Shown here: positions 43,648 through 52,626 of the stretch, piece by piece
Position numbering within the stretch: the stretch's first letter is position 1
Layout: every line of letters begins with the position of its first letter
Assembly (NCBI GenBank): GCA_018902755.1
Contig: JAHIQI010000040.1
Coordinates: 1 to 64,000, forward strand
Direction: 5' to 3'
Origin: Pseudomonadota bacterium
GTDB lineage: Bacteria > Desulfobacterota > Desulfarculia > Desulfarculales > Desulfarculaceae
Length of the DNA stretch: 64,000 bases
Notes under the pieces: model-generated
What the model was told of the DNA's origin: nothing
The model's input: only the letters and a program-made list of their open reading frames with translations
Database searches by the model: none
Position numbers and translations under genes: made by a program

Positions 43648-43723
43648 CCGCAAGCTGAAATTGGTTTCGCCCATCTCCGGCCCAACCGGCCGGGGAGGGA
43701 ATCTGCTGCGTTAGGAGTTCACC

Positions 43724-45331
43724 TTGCCTAAGAACTTCTTTATGAAGTCCACCCTGGTGGCTGTGGTCGTCATTTTGGCCCTGCTTTACCTGGTGCCCAC
43801 CATAGGAGGCGGCAAACTGCCTGCCTGGTGGACCAACACCTTGCCCAGCGACCGCGTTCGCCTGGGCCTGGACCTGCAGGGGGGAATGCACTTGATCCTG
43901 GAGGTGGAGACCCAGAAAGCGGTTGCCGCCTCCGTGGAGCGCTCCAGCCAGGAGCTGCAGCGCAAAATACAAGATGACAACATTCGCGCCATTCGCCCCC
44001 AGGCCGGTAAAGACAACACCATCAGTTTGGTCTTGCTGCACAACAACGACCGGGCCAAGCTGGAGGACCTGGTAAAGCGGGATTATCCCGACTACGCCGT
44101 GGCTTCCAGCCGCACCTTGGAGGACGGCAAGATCCAGATGATCTTGCAGCTCACCGCCAAGGCGGCCAAGCACATCGCCGAGCAGGCCTCCACCCAGGCC
44201 CTAGAAACCATCCGCAACCGCGTGGACCAGTTCGGGGTGAGCGAGCCGGAGATTCTGCCCCAATCCGAGGGGCGCATCCTCATCCAGCTGCCGGGCGTCA
44301 AGGACCCCCAGCGGGCGGTGGCCCTAATCGGCAAGACCGCCCAGCTGGAGTTCAAGCTGGTCGACGACTCGGTGAACCCCGCCACGGTGACCAAGGCCAC
44401 CTTGCCTCCGGGCGACGAGATCTTGGATATGTACCGGCGCGACCATGCCAGCGGCCGGGTGGACAAGGAGCCCATTGTGGTGCACCGCCGGGTGGCCATG
44501 ACCGGGGCCACCATCACCGACGCCCGGGTGCAGATGGACTCCCAGTACAACCAGCCCTACGTCTCGGTGGCCTTTGACCGGGCCGGGGCCCGCCAGTTCG
44601 CCGACATCACCACCCGCAACGTGAAAAAGCGCCTGGCCATCATCCTGGACGGCAAGGTGCAGTCGGCTCCGGTAATCCAGGAGCCCATCACCGGCGGCGA
44701 GGCCCGCATCTCCGGCGACTTCACCATGGAAGAGGCCAGGGATCTGGCCGTGGTGCTGCGCTCGGGCGCGCTGCCCGCTCCGGTGAAGATCCTGGAAGAG
44801 CGCACCGTGGGCCCCAGCCTGGGTCAGGACTCCATCGACAAGGGACTGCTGTCCATGGTGGTGGGCTTCTGCCTGGTGGTGGCGTTCATCCTGCTCTATT
44901 ATCGCTTGGCCGGTGTGTTCGCCAACCTGGCGCTGCTGTTAAACCTGGTGATCATCACCGGGGCCCTGGCCGCCTTCCAGGCGACCCTGACCCTGCCGGG
45001 CATAGCGGGCATCATCCTGACCATCGGCATGGCGGTTGACGCCAACGTGCTGATCTTCGAGAGGGTGCGTGAAGAGCTGAGGATGGGCAAGACGCCCTTC
45101 GCGGCGGTGGAGGCGGGTTACGGCAAGGCGACCCTGACCATTTTGGACGCCAACATCACCACCCTGATCGCGGCCCTGGTGTTGTTCCAGTTCGGAACCG
45201 GGCCCATCCGCGGCTTCGCGGTGACGCTGACCATAGGTATCGCCTCGTCGTTGTTCACGGCCATCACCTTCACCAGGTTGCTGTTTGACCTTTACCTGCA
45301 CCAGTTCAGGCCCCGGCGGCTTCTGATCTAG
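43724..45331 (+). CDS. secD: protein translocase subunit SecD
   Basis: The 535-residue inner-membrane protein uses the proton gradient to pull exported proteins into the periplasm. It has one N-terminal TM helix, the P1 head region beginning LGLDLQGGMHLILEVE, and five C-terminal TM helices with GMAVDANVLIFERVREEL. Start TTG 43724 is backed by TTAGGAG about 8 nt upstream. Length is in the compact range for the family. SecF is 12 nt downstream. Confidence 0.97.
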   Translation: MPKNFFMKSTLVAVVVILALLYLVPTIGGGKLPAWWTNTLPSDRVRLGLDLQGGMHLILEVETQKAVAASVERSSQELQRKIQDDNIRAIRPQAGKDNTISLVLLHNNDRAKLEDLVKRDYPDYAVASSRTLEDGKIQMILQLTAKAAKHIAEQASTQALETIRNRVDQFGVSEPEILPQSEGRILIQLPGVKDPQRAVALIGKTAQLEFKLVDDSVNPATVTKATLPPGDEILDMYRRDHASGRVDKEPIVVHRRVAMTGATITDARVQMDSQYNQPYVSVAFDRAGARQFADITTRNVKKRLAIILDGKVQSAPVIQEPITGGEARISGDFTMEEARDLAVVLRSGALPAPVKILEERTVGPSLGQDSIDKGLLSMVVGFCLVVAFILLYYRLAGVFANLALLLNLVIITGALAAFQATLTLPGIAGIILTIGMAVDANVLIFERVREELRMGKTPFAAVEAGYGKATLTILDANITTLIAALVLFQFGTGPIRGFAVTLTIGIASSLFTAITFTRLLFDLYLHQFRPRRLLI

Positions 45332-45343
45332 GGTGGAGCACCC

Positions 45344-46561
45344 ATGGAATTTATAAAGCCGAACGTAAACATAAATTTTGTTGGCAACCGTGTTAAGGCC
45401 TACATCGTCAGCGGCCTGCTGATTTTGTTGACCGTAGTCAGCCTTTTAATCCACGGTGGCCCCAACTACGGCATCGACTTCGCCGGCGGCATCCTGGTGC
45501 AGGTGCGCTTCACTCAGCCCACCGACGCCGCGGACATAAAGAAGGCCTTGGCGCCCCTAGGCATGGACCAGTCCCTGGTGCAGGGCTTTGGAGACAAGAA
45601 GAACAACGAGTTCCTCATCCGCAACGAGCGTTCCGGGCTCGAACTGCAAGGCCTGAGCGACCGGGTCCGCACAACCCTGGCCAAGACCTACGGCAAAGGC
45701 AAGGTGGAGGTGCGCCGGGTGGAGATGGTGGGCCCCAAGGTGGGCAAGGACCTTCGCGAGAAGGCCCTGCTGGCCATCTTCTACGCCATCATCATGATCG
45801 CGGTGTACATCTCCGGGCGCTTTGAGCAGAAGTGGGGCTTGGCCGCGGTGATGGCCGGTGTATTGGTGGGGGCCACCCTGCTGGTGCAGGCCCTGATCAC
45901 CGCCATGGGGGGCGAAGAGGGCATCGCCATGGTGTTGCTCATCCTCACCGCCTTGGTGGTGACGGTGGGCGCCTGCTGGCTTCTGAAGCTGCGCTACGCC
46001 TTGGGCGCCATCGTGGCCTTGATCCACGACGTGGTCATCACCGTGGGTGTGTTCAGCCTGCTGGACAAGGAATTCACCCTGGCCACCGTGGCTGCCCTGC
46101 TGACCATCATCGGTTACTCGCTCAACGACACCATCATCGTCTACGACCGCATCCGCGAGAACCTGAAGAAGTCGGGCAAGCAACCCTTGGGCGAGACCAT
46201 CAACGCCTCCATAAACCAGACCCTCAGCCGCACCATTCTGACCTCGGGCACCACTCTGCTGGTGCTGGCGTGTCTGTTCATCCTGGGTGGCGGGGTTATC
46301 GAGGACTTCGCCCTGGCCCTGCTGGTCGGCGTGGTGGTGGGCACCTATTCCTCCATCTTCGTGGCCAGCCCGGTGCTTTTGCTGCTGCCCGAAGGACGGC
46401 CCATGGTCATCCGGCGCTCCGAACCGGCCAGGGCCGCAGCGGTCCGCCCGGAGCCGTTGGCCGCGCAAGCCGCCCCCACCCAGGTCAGCGCCGGCAAGGC
46501 CGCCAGCGCGGCCAGGCAAAAGCGGAGCAAAAAATCGGGTCGTAAGGGTAAACGACGCTAA
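45344..46561 (+). CDS. secF: protein translocase subunit SecF
   Basis: This 405-residue partner of SecD has six TM helices. GPNYGIDFAGGILVQVRF marks the N-terminal motif and SLNDTIIVYDRIRENL the conserved TM4 region. Between TM helices (about residues 155-235) it carries an extra stretch compared with E. coli SecF, rich in GVLVGATLLVQAL-like hydrophobics. The last 40 residues are low-complexity, Ala/Pro then Lys/Arg-rich (RQKRSKKSGRKGKRR), probably contacting ribosomes or membrane lipids. A short hairpin overlaps its stop. Confidence 0.95.
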   Translation: MEFIKPNVNINFVGNRVKAYIVSGLLILLTVVSLLIHGGPNYGIDFAGGILVQVRFTQPTDAADIKKALAPLGMDQSLVQGFGDKKNNEFLIRNERSGLELQGLSDRVRTTLAKTYGKGKVEVRRVEMVGPKVGKDLREKALLAIFYAIIMIAVYISGRFEQKWGLAAVMAGVLVGATLLVQALITAMGGEEGIAMVLLILTALVVTVGACWLLKLRYALGAIVALIHDVVITVGVFSLLDKEFTLATVAALLTIIGYSLNDTIIVYDRIRENLKKSGKQPLGETINASINQTLSRTILTSGTTLLVLACLFILGGGVIEDFALALLVGVVVGTYSSIFVASPVLLLLPEGRPMVIRRSEPARAAAVRPEPLAAQAAPTQVSAGKAASAARQKRSKKSGRKGKRR

Positions 46562-46579
46562 AGCCCCCCTTTGGGGCTT
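46561..46579 (+). terminator. candidate terminator after secF
   Basis: AAGCCCC (46561-46567) and GGGGCTT (46573-46579) form a 7-bp stem with a 5-nt loop directly at the secF stop. There is no T-run, so termination may be partial. Confidence 0.4.
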
Positions 46580-46613
46580 GCTTGTGCCGGCCTTGCCCGG
46601 CTAAGTTGAAGGC

Positions 46614-47414
46614 ATGGGCCGAATCATAACCATAGCCAACCAAAAGGGTGGGGTGGGTAAAACCACCACCGCGGTGAATCTCGCCGCGTGCCTGGCCTCG
46701 GCCGGGCAATCCACCCTCTTGGTTGACTGCGACCCCCAGGGCAACGCCACCAGCGGCCTGGGGGTCGCTCTTGATGCCGGCAGCCCCACCCTGTACCACG
46801 TCATGATCGGCCAGGTTACCGCCCGTGAGGCGGTGCAGCCCACCACCCTGGAAAACCTGCACCTGTTGGGTTCGGACGTGAACCTGTTCGGGGCGGAGGT
46901 GGAACTGGCCGGGTCGGCGGGGCGCGAGCGTCTGTTGGCCACGGCCTTGTCTCCTTTAACTTCCAGTTATAGCTATATTTTGCTGGATTGTCCCCCCTCC
47001 CTGGGCCTGTTGACCCTCAACGCCCTCACCGCCTGCCATGGGGTGTTGATCCCCTTGCAGACCGAGTATTACGCCTTGGAGGGGCTCACCCAACTGCTGC
47101 ACACCATCGCCAGGGTGCGCCGCACCCTGAACGTGGGGCTTCAGGTGGAGGGCATCCTGCTGACCATGTACGACCAACGCAACAACCTTTCCCATCAGGT
47201 GGCCGACGACGTGCGGGGCCATTTCAAGGGAATGGTTTACGAAACGGTGGTGCCGCGCAACGTGCGGCTTTCCGAGGCGCCCAGCCACGGCCTGCCGGTG
47301 ATACTCTACGATGCCCGTTGCGCCGGGGCCCAGAGCTACCTGGCCCTGACCCAGGAAGTCATGGACGGCCCCCGCAGCAATTCGGGAGCGCCGGAGGAGG
47401 GCCAGGCGGCATGA
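46614..47414 (+). CDS. parA: chromosome-partitioning ATPase ParA/Soj
   Basis: The 266-residue ATPase has the deviant Walker A KGGVGKTTTAVNLAACLA, the Walker A' DCDPQGNATSGLG and Walker B ILLDCPPSLGLLTLNA. It forms nucleoid-bound dimers that move ParB-parS complexes. It lacks an N-terminal HTH, so it is the chromosomal Soj type. Its stop overlaps the parB start (ATGA). Confidence 0.96.
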   Translation: MGRIITIANQKGGVGKTTTAVNLAACLASAGQSTLLVDCDPQGNATSGLGVALDAGSPTLYHVMIGQVTAREAVQPTTLENLHLLGSDVNLFGAEVELAGSAGRERLLATALSPLTSSYSYILLDCPPSLGLLTLNALTACHGVLIPLQTEYYALEGLTQLLHTIARVRRTLNVGLQVEGILLTMYDQRNNLSHQVADDVRGHFKGMVYETVVPRNVRLSEAPSHGLPVILYDARCAGAQSYLALTQEVMDGPRSNSGAPEEGQAA

Positions 47415-48316
47415 GCGACCAGACCTTTGACAAGAAGAAGCCGCTGCGCCGCAAGGTGCCGGCTTTGGGACGAGGACTGGCCGCATTGTTGGGTGACGAC
47501 GATTATCCCGGTGGAGGACTGGCCACCGAACCGGGGCCCGGCGAACGGGTGGTGGAGTTGCCCATCGAGCGCCTGGAGCCCAACCCCTATCAGCCGCGCC
47601 GCATTTTCGACGGCGACGCCCTCAAGGCCCTGGCAGAGTCCATCGCCGAGCACGGGGTGTTGCAGCCGTTGGTGGTGCGGCCGGTGGACCAGGGCTATCA
47701 GCTCATCGCCGGGGAGCGCCGCCTCAGAGCCAGCCAGTTGGCGGGTCGCTTGTCGGTGCCGGTGGTGGTGCGCCGGGCCACGGACCAACAGGCCCTGCTC
47801 CTGGCCCTTTTGGAGAACCTGCAGCGCGAGGACCTGAACCCCCTGGAAGAGGCCCACGCCTACCGCCGCTTGGCCGGTGATTTTCAGCTCAACCAGGAGG
47901 AGATCGCCAGGGGGGTGGGGCGCGACCGCTCCACCGTGGCCAACAGCCTGCGCCTTCTGAAGCTCCCGGTGGAGATGCAAAAGGATCTGGCCGCCGGGCT
48001 CTTGACCGCCGGGCACGCCCGGGCCCTGCTGTCGTTGGGCAACGAAGCGGCCATGCGCGCCGCCCGCGACGAGATCGTGACCAAGGGGCTTTCGGTGCGC
48101 GCCGCCGAGGCCCTGGTCAAGAAGATGTCCATGGAGCCCGCGCCTCCAAAGGCCCCCACCCAGGAAGAGGTGCAACTCACCAGCCTGGCCGAAGACCTGC
48201 GCTATCGCCTGGGCGCCCCGGTGGAGATTAAGCGCAAGGGCAAGAAGGGGGTCATCACCATCCGCTTTTCCTCCAACAAGGAGCTGGAGCGGCTGCTGGA
48301 GCTTTTCAATAGTTAG
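47411..48316 (+). CDS. parB: chromosome-partitioning protein ParB/Spo0J
   Basis: The 301-residue CTPase begins with a basic tail and ALGRGLAALLGDDD, the ParA-stimulating peptide. The CTP-binding box is LIAGERRLRASQLAG, the box II phrase is ALLENLQREDLNPLEEA, and the HTH is LNQEEIARGVGRDRSTVANSLRLLKLP (a region near 140-165). The C-terminus is the dimerisation domain. The start is ATG 47411 inside the parA stop. No full parS site was seen in the window. Confidence 0.96.
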   Translation: MSDQTFDKKKPLRRKVPALGRGLAALLGDDDYPGGGLATEPGPGERVVELPIERLEPNPYQPRRIFDGDALKALAESIAEHGVLQPLVVRPVDQGYQLIAGERRLRASQLAGRLSVPVVVRRATDQQALLLALLENLQREDLNPLEEAHAYRRLAGDFQLNQEEIARGVGRDRSTVANSLRLLKLPVEMQKDLAAGLLTAGHARALLSLGNEAAMRAARDEIVTKGLSVRAAEALVKKMSMEPAPPKAPTQEEVQLTSLAEDLRYRLGAPVEIKRKGKKGVITIRFSSNKELERLLELFNS

Positions 48317-48325
48317 TCCCGTCTC

Positions 48326-48829
48326 ATGCGCCTGGTTATCGACGGATACAATCTGATCCACACCGTGCCCGAGCTGGCCTTCGCCTCGGACAAGGGCCAG
48401 GGCCGCGAGGCCCTCATGGAGGCCCTGCGCCTCTACCGCAAAAAACGCCCCCAGAACAAAGTGCGAGTGGTGTTCGACGGCGGGGTGACTCCCGGCGGGG
48501 ACAAAGAGCGCCTGGCCGGCACGCCGGTGCGTTTCTCCGGTTCCGATCGCTCGGCCGATGACGTGATCGCCGCCCTGGCCGCCAAGGAGGGCGGCGGCAT
48601 CACCGTGGTGACCAGCGACCGGGAGCTGGCCGGACGCTGCCGGGTGCACGGCGCGGTGGTGCTCAGCTCCGAGGAGTTCGGCAACCGTTTGTTGGAGGTG
48701 GCGCTGGGATTGCCTCCCACGGGGGAGGGGGGCGACGACGGCTGGGACTTTACCACCAAAAAGAGGGGGCCGGCCAAGCGCCTGCCCAAGGCTGAGCGCA
48801 AGAAAGCCAGGCGCAAGGGACGCTTATAG
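48326..48829 (+). CDS. NYN-domain (YacP-like) nuclease
   Basis: This 167-residue protein shows the PIN-like NYN pattern: MRLVIDGYNLIHT at the N-terminus, RVVFDGG, SADDVIAALAAKEG and ITVVTSDREL, supplying four acidic metal ligands. YacP/Rae1 proteins are ribosome-associated or RNA-processing endonucleases. The C-terminus is lysine/arginine-rich and may contact RNA. It begins 9 nt after parB and converges on plsY. Confidence 0.88.
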   Translation: MRLVIDGYNLIHTVPELAFASDKGQGREALMEALRLYRKKRPQNKVRVVFDGGVTPGGDKERLAGTPVRFSGSDRSADDVIAALAAKEGGGITVVTSDRELAGRCRVHGAVVLSSEEFGNRLLEVALGLPPTGEGGDDGWDFTTKKRGPAKRLPKAERKKARRKGRL

Positions 48830-48834
48830 CCGGA

Positions 48835-49419
48835 TTAGCGCCAGCCGTGCTCCTGACCCGCCTTTAGGCGGCCGATGTTTTCGCGGTGTTTGTACAGGAC
48901 CAGCAAGGTCATCACGGTGGCCATGACCATAAAGGCCGGCGGTGCTTCGGCCACCCAGAGCCAGCCCACCGAACTGCCGCAGCCCACCATGGAACCCAAT
49001 GACATGTGCTTGCTGAAGATGGCCAAGAGGATAACCACCAGGCCGGTGGCCAGACCGGCCATGGGGGCCAGGCCCAGGAGCACGCCCAGGAAGGTGGCCA
49101 CGCCCTTGCCGCCTCGAAAGCTCAGGTACACCGGCCAGCAGTGGCCCACGAAGGCGGCCAGACCCACCGCCCCGGCCCACCAGGGGGTTAGCCAGTAGTC
49201 GGCCAGCAGGGCGGGGCCCAGGCCCTTTCCGATGTCCAACAGGAGAGTTAGCACTCCGGCGGCCCTGCCTGCCTGACGGGCCACATTGGTGGCCCCTATG
49301 TTTCCGGAGCCTCCTTGGCGGGGATCGGGCCCACCGATGGCGCGGCTCACCACGAGCCCGAAGGGCACCGCGCCCAAAAGATATCCCGCTATTATCAAGG
49401 CCAGCCCCGCGAGGATCAT
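48835..49419 (-). CDS. plsY: glycerol-3-phosphate acyltransferase PlsY
   Basis: The 194-residue inner-membrane enzyme acylates glycerol-3-phosphate from acyl-phosphate. The family motifs are GSGNIGATNVARQAG, FRGGKGVATFLGVLLG and the third loop near KHRENIGRLKAGQE; about five TM helices are predicted. ATG 49419 has AGGAGAG upstream. It is transcribed alone and convergent with the NYN gene. Confidence 0.96.
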   Translation of the reverse strand: MILAGLALIIAGYLLGAVPFGLVVSRAIGGPDPRQGGSGNIGATNVARQAGRAAGVLTLLLDIGKGLGPALLADYWLTPWWAGAVGLAAFVGHCWPVYLSFRGGKGVATFLGVLLGLAPMAGLATGLVVILLAIFSKHMSLGSMVGCGSSVGWLWVAEAPPAFMVMATVMTLLVLYKHRENIGRLKAGQEHGWR

Positions 49420-49509
49420 GCGCTTAAATCTCTCCTTTTGCCTGCACTTACGCGCGGGCTTGTCAGCTATTGGGCATAAGTGTATTCTCTTTTAAACAAG
49501 GAGGCAAGC

Positions 49510-49929
49510 TTGCGCATCTGTGTTATCGACGGCCAGGGCGGCGGTATAGGCAGCGTCATCATCCGGCGGCTCAAGGAAGAGTATGCCGAAACGGTGGAGG
49601 TGCTGGCCTTGGGCAGCAACGCCATTGCCACCGCCCAAATGATGAAGGCCGGCGCCAACAGGGGCGCCACCGGCGAAAACGCCATCCTGGTAACCATTAG
49701 AGACGCCGACGTGATCATCGGACCCATCGGCATCGTCTTGGCCAACTCCATGATGGGTGAGATAACCCCGGCCGTGGCCGCAGCCGTGGCCTCCTGCCGG
49801 GCCCGCAAATTCCTCCTGCCCCTAACCCAGGAAAACGTGGAAGTGGCCAGCGTGGCCCGAGAGCCATTACCCCACCAAGTGGACCACATCGTGCAGGTCC
49901 GCCTTAAGGAGATGTTTTCCAATGTGTGA
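49510..49929 (+). CDS. DUF3842 family protein
   Basis: The 139-residue protein begins LRICVIDGQGGGIGSVIIRRL, a Rossmann-like glycine loop, and continues ALGSNAIATAQMMKAGAN, matching the DUF3842 pattern. No catalytic function is established. TTG 49510 has AAGGAGG at 5 nt; the frame is open from GTG 49480 but that start lacks a site. It overlaps the CooT-like gene by 8 bp, a pairing I believe recurs in anaerobes, suggesting a shared metal-related role. Confidence 0.8.
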   Translation: MRICVIDGQGGGIGSVIIRRLKEEYAETVEVLALGSNAIATAQMMKAGANRGATGENAILVTIRDADVIIGPIGIVLANSMMGEITPAVAAAVASCRARKFLLPLTQENVEVASVAREPLPHQVDHIVQVRLKEMFSNV

Positions 49930-50116
49930 AGCAACAGCCTACCTGCTCAACAAAAGCGGTCAGGAAGAGCTGTACCTGGCCGACGTCGACCTCATCGAAC
50001 CCCAGGAGGACGGCACCCTTCGGCTGGTATCCATCTACGGCGAGCAAAAAACCCTGGCCGGGCGCATCAAATCCATGTCCCTGGTCAACCACCGGGTAGT
50101 GCTGGCCGAAAGGTAA
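49922..50116 (+). CDS. CooT-family (nickel-binding) small protein
   Basis: This 64-residue protein starts MCEATAYLLN, with the N-terminal Cys that binds nickel in Rhodospirillum CooT, and continues LADVDLIEP, LVSIYGEQKTLAGRIKSMSL and HRVVLAER in the family's order. CooT serves nickel delivery to carbon monoxide dehydrogenase; many homologues occur without it. Here it may serve other nickel proteins such as the hydrogenase. It overlaps the DUF3842 gene by 8 bp. Confidence 0.82.
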   Translation: MCEATAYLLNKSGQEELYLADVDLIEPQEDGTLRLVSIYGEQKTLAGRIKSMSLVNHRVVLAER

Positions 50117-50143
50117 GACGACCAAACATTCAAGGGAGGAACC

Positions 50144-50791
50144 ATGGCCGACCAAGCCGCCATCGAAAAGGTGGTGGGTGACCTGCATTGGCTGGGCCAC
50201 GACAGCTTTCGGCTGGACCGGCCCCAGGGCGCCATCTACTTCGACCCTTACGAGTTGACCGGGGGACCCCAGGCCTCCTTGATCTTGATCAGCCACGATC
50301 ACTTCGACCACTGCGTGCCCGAAGACGTGGCCAAGATCCAGGGCGAGAACACGGTGATCCTCACCGAGGCCGACAGCGCGGACAAGCTCTCGGGCAAGGT
50401 GAAGGCCCTGGTGCCCGGTCAGAAGGTCACCTTGGGCGACCTCACCGTGCAGACGGTGCCCGCCTACAACCTGAACAAGGAGTTCCATCCTAGGGATAAC
50501 GGCTGGCTGGGGTTCATCCTCACCGTGGACGGGGTGAGCATCTACCACGCCGGTGACACCGACTACATTCCGGAGATGGAGCACCTGCACGTGGACGTGG
50601 CCCTGTTGCCGGTGAGCGGCACCTACGTGATGACCGCCGAAGAGGCGGTGGCCGCGGCCCAGGTCATCGGACCCAAGCTGGCCATCCCCATGCACTATGG
50701 GGCCATCGTGGGCGACGAGAGCGATGCCCAGCGCTTTGCCAAGGCCCTGGAAGGCGTAGTGCCGGTGCGCATCCTGCCCAAGGAAGGCTAG
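50144..50791 (+). CDS. metallo-beta-lactamase-fold hydrolase (UPF0173/YtkL-like)
   Basis: The 215-residue protein shows the dinuclear-metal motif SHDHFDHC, then YHAGDTDY and PMHYGAI. HDSFRL near the N-terminus and the small size place it among UPF0173/UlaG-like metal-dependent hydrolases. The substrate is not known. ATG 50144 has AAGGGAGG upstream. The end of the gene supplies the ribosome site of the next gene. Confidence 0.9.
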   Translation: MADQAAIEKVVGDLHWLGHDSFRLDRPQGAIYFDPYELTGGPQASLILISHDHFDHCVPEDVAKIQGENTVILTEADSADKLSGKVKALVPGQKVTLGDLTVQTVPAYNLNKEFHPRDNGWLGFILTVDGVSIYHAGDTDYIPEMEHLHVDVALLPVSGTYVMTAEEAVAAAQVIGPKLAIPMHYGAIVGDESDAQRFAKALEGVVPVRILPKEG

Positions 50792-50795
50792 CCGC

Positions 50796-51743
50796 TTGCC
50801 CGGCGGCGGGCCCTTGCCCTTGCCCGCGGCCGGGCAGCGTTCTTGGGACGCCCTTTGTCTGGGGCTAAACGCCTCGGACCATCTCTGCCTTATCCCCCGC
50901 TATCCCAGTCGGGGGAGCAAGATTCGTATGCGCCGCATGGTCAACTCCGGCGGTGGCCAGGCGGCCCCCGCCGCCTGCGCCCTGGCCCGCCTGGGCCACC
51001 GGGTTAGCTATGCCGGGGCGGTGGGCGACGACGAGACCGGGCGTCTGGCCGGTCCCCGCCTGGCCGAGTTCGAGGTGGACCTGGGCGGCCTGGTGGTCAA
51101 GCCCGGCGCGCACAGCCAGGAGGCCTTCATCCTGGTGGAGGAGGGGGGCGGCGAGCGCACCATAGTCTGGACCAGGGACGAGGCCTGCCGCCTGGAGCCC
51201 GGCGATCTGGACCGCGCCCAGATCGCTTCCTGCCGCTTGCTGCACCTGGACGGCCACTTTGTGGAGGCCGGCCTGGAGGCCGCGCGCATCGCCCGCGCCG
51301 CCGGGGCAGTGGTCACCCTGGACGCCGAAAGGGTGCGGGACGGCACCGCCGAACTGGTTAGCCTGTGCCACGTGGTGATGGGAGACAGCGGCTTTGCCCA
51401 GCGCCTAACCGGCCGGGACGACCCCATGGTGGCCCTGCGGGAACTGGCCGCCATGGGGCCGCTGTGGGCGGGGCGCACCGTGGGCGAGCGCGGGGCTCAG
51501 ATGCTGGCCGATGGCGAGTTCTTGGAGCACCCCGGCTTCGCGGTGGAGGCGGTGGACACCACCGGGGCGGGCGACGTGTTTCACGCGGGCATGGCCCACG
51601 CCATCCTGGAAGGGCAGGGGCCCCGGCAGGCCCTGGCCACGGCCTGCGCCCTGGCCGCCATCAGCGTGACCGCCCTGGGCGGGCGCACCGCCCTGCCCGG
51701 CCGCGCCGGGCTCATCGCCTTTCTGAACGACCGCCGGTCATGA
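50796..51743 (+). CDS. PfkB-family carbohydrate/nucleoside kinase
   Basis: The 315-residue kinase shows the ribokinase-fold signatures: NSGGGQAAPAACALARLG (near residue 50) and the C-terminal DTTGAGDVFHAGMAHAI with the catalytic Asp. It phosphorylates a sugar, nucleoside or similar alcohol with ATP; the substrate cannot be told. Start TTG 50796 has AAGGAAGG about 9 nt upstream. The first 15 residues are proline/glycine-rich and possibly not native. Its stop overlaps the ATG of the following transporter. Confidence 0.85.
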   Translation: MPGGGPLPLPAAGQRSWDALCLGLNASDHLCLIPRYPSRGSKIRMRRMVNSGGGQAAPAACALARLGHRVSYAGAVGDDETGRLAGPRLAEFEVDLGGLVVKPGAHSQEAFILVEEGGGERTIVWTRDEACRLEPGDLDRAQIASCRLLHLDGHFVEAGLEAARIARAAGAVVTLDAERVRDGTAELVSLCHVVMGDSGFAQRLTGRDDPMVALRELAAMGPLWAGRTVGERGAQMLADGEFLEHPGFAVEAVDTTGAGDVFHAGMAHAILEGQGPRQALATACALAAISVTALGGRTALPGRAGLIAFLNDRRS

Positions 51744-52602
51744 GGTGGTTTTGGCTGGCTTTGGCCGCGGCCTTTTTTCTGGCCACCGGCGACTACCTGA
51801 CCAAACGCTACTTCAGCGACTTGCCGGTGGGGCAGCTTATCCTGGTGCGTCTCACCGGCCTGGCTCCGGTGTGCCTTGCGGTGCTGCTCCTGGCCCCCAT
51901 GCCGGACATCCAGCCGTCTTTTTACTGGGCCGCCGGTCTGGCCCTGCCCGCCGAGGTGGGGGCCCTGTTCCTTTATTTAAGGGCCATCCAAGTGTCGCCC
52001 CTGGCCCTGACCATGCCCTTCATGGCCTTTACGCCCTTGTTCGTCATCGGCACCGGTTGGCTGTTTCTGGACGAGCTGCCGAATGCTTCCGGCTTGGCCG
52101 GTCTGTTGCTGGTGGTGATCGGGCCTATGCTTTGAACCTGCACCATGTCCGCCGGGGCTGGGCCGCTCCGCTGTTGGCGGTGACCAAGGAGAAGGGCTCC
52201 CTGCTGATTTTGGCGGCGAGCGCCATGTATGGATACACCCTCACCCTGGCCAAGGTGGCCCTCATCGCCTCGGGACCTTGGTTCATGGCCTCGGCCTATC
52301 CCTTGCTGTTGTCCGCGGCCTTTGTGGCGGTGCTGGCCGCCCGGCGGCAACTGGGCTGGGACTGGGTGCGCCGGCCTTGGCCCGCCCTGGGGGTGGGGCT
52401 GTGCATGGCGGCCATGCTGGTGTGCCACTACTGGTCCCTGGTCCAGGCCCCGGCCGCCTACATGATCGCGGTCAAGCGCCTGAGCATCATCATGGCGGTG
52501 CTTTATGGCGGGGTGTTCCTGAAGGAGGCGCGCCTGGCCCAGCATCTCATGGCCTCCGGCCTCATGGTGGCCGGCGCGGTGGTCATCCTGCTGCTGGGCT
52601 GA
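51740..52602 (+). pseudogene. EamA/DMT-family transporter broken by a single-base frameshift
   Basis: The gene begins at ATG 51740 (MRWFWLALAAAFFLATGDYL) and encodes the first EamA repeat up to LLLVVIGPML, stopping at 52135. The second repeat continues without a break in the next frame (ALNLHHVRRGWAAPLLAVTKEKGSLL is the joining region, split here) to LLLG at 52602. Adding one G to the GGG at 52121-52123 restores GAYALNL, the usual EamA linker. So a single base is missing in a homopolymer: either a recent mutation or a sequencing error. Restored, it is a ten-helix inner-membrane permease of about 287 residues. It is coupled to the PfkB kinase, whose substrate it may carry. Confidence 0.85.
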
Positions 52603-52626
52603 AGGCGTTTCCCGGGCTGGCCGGGC

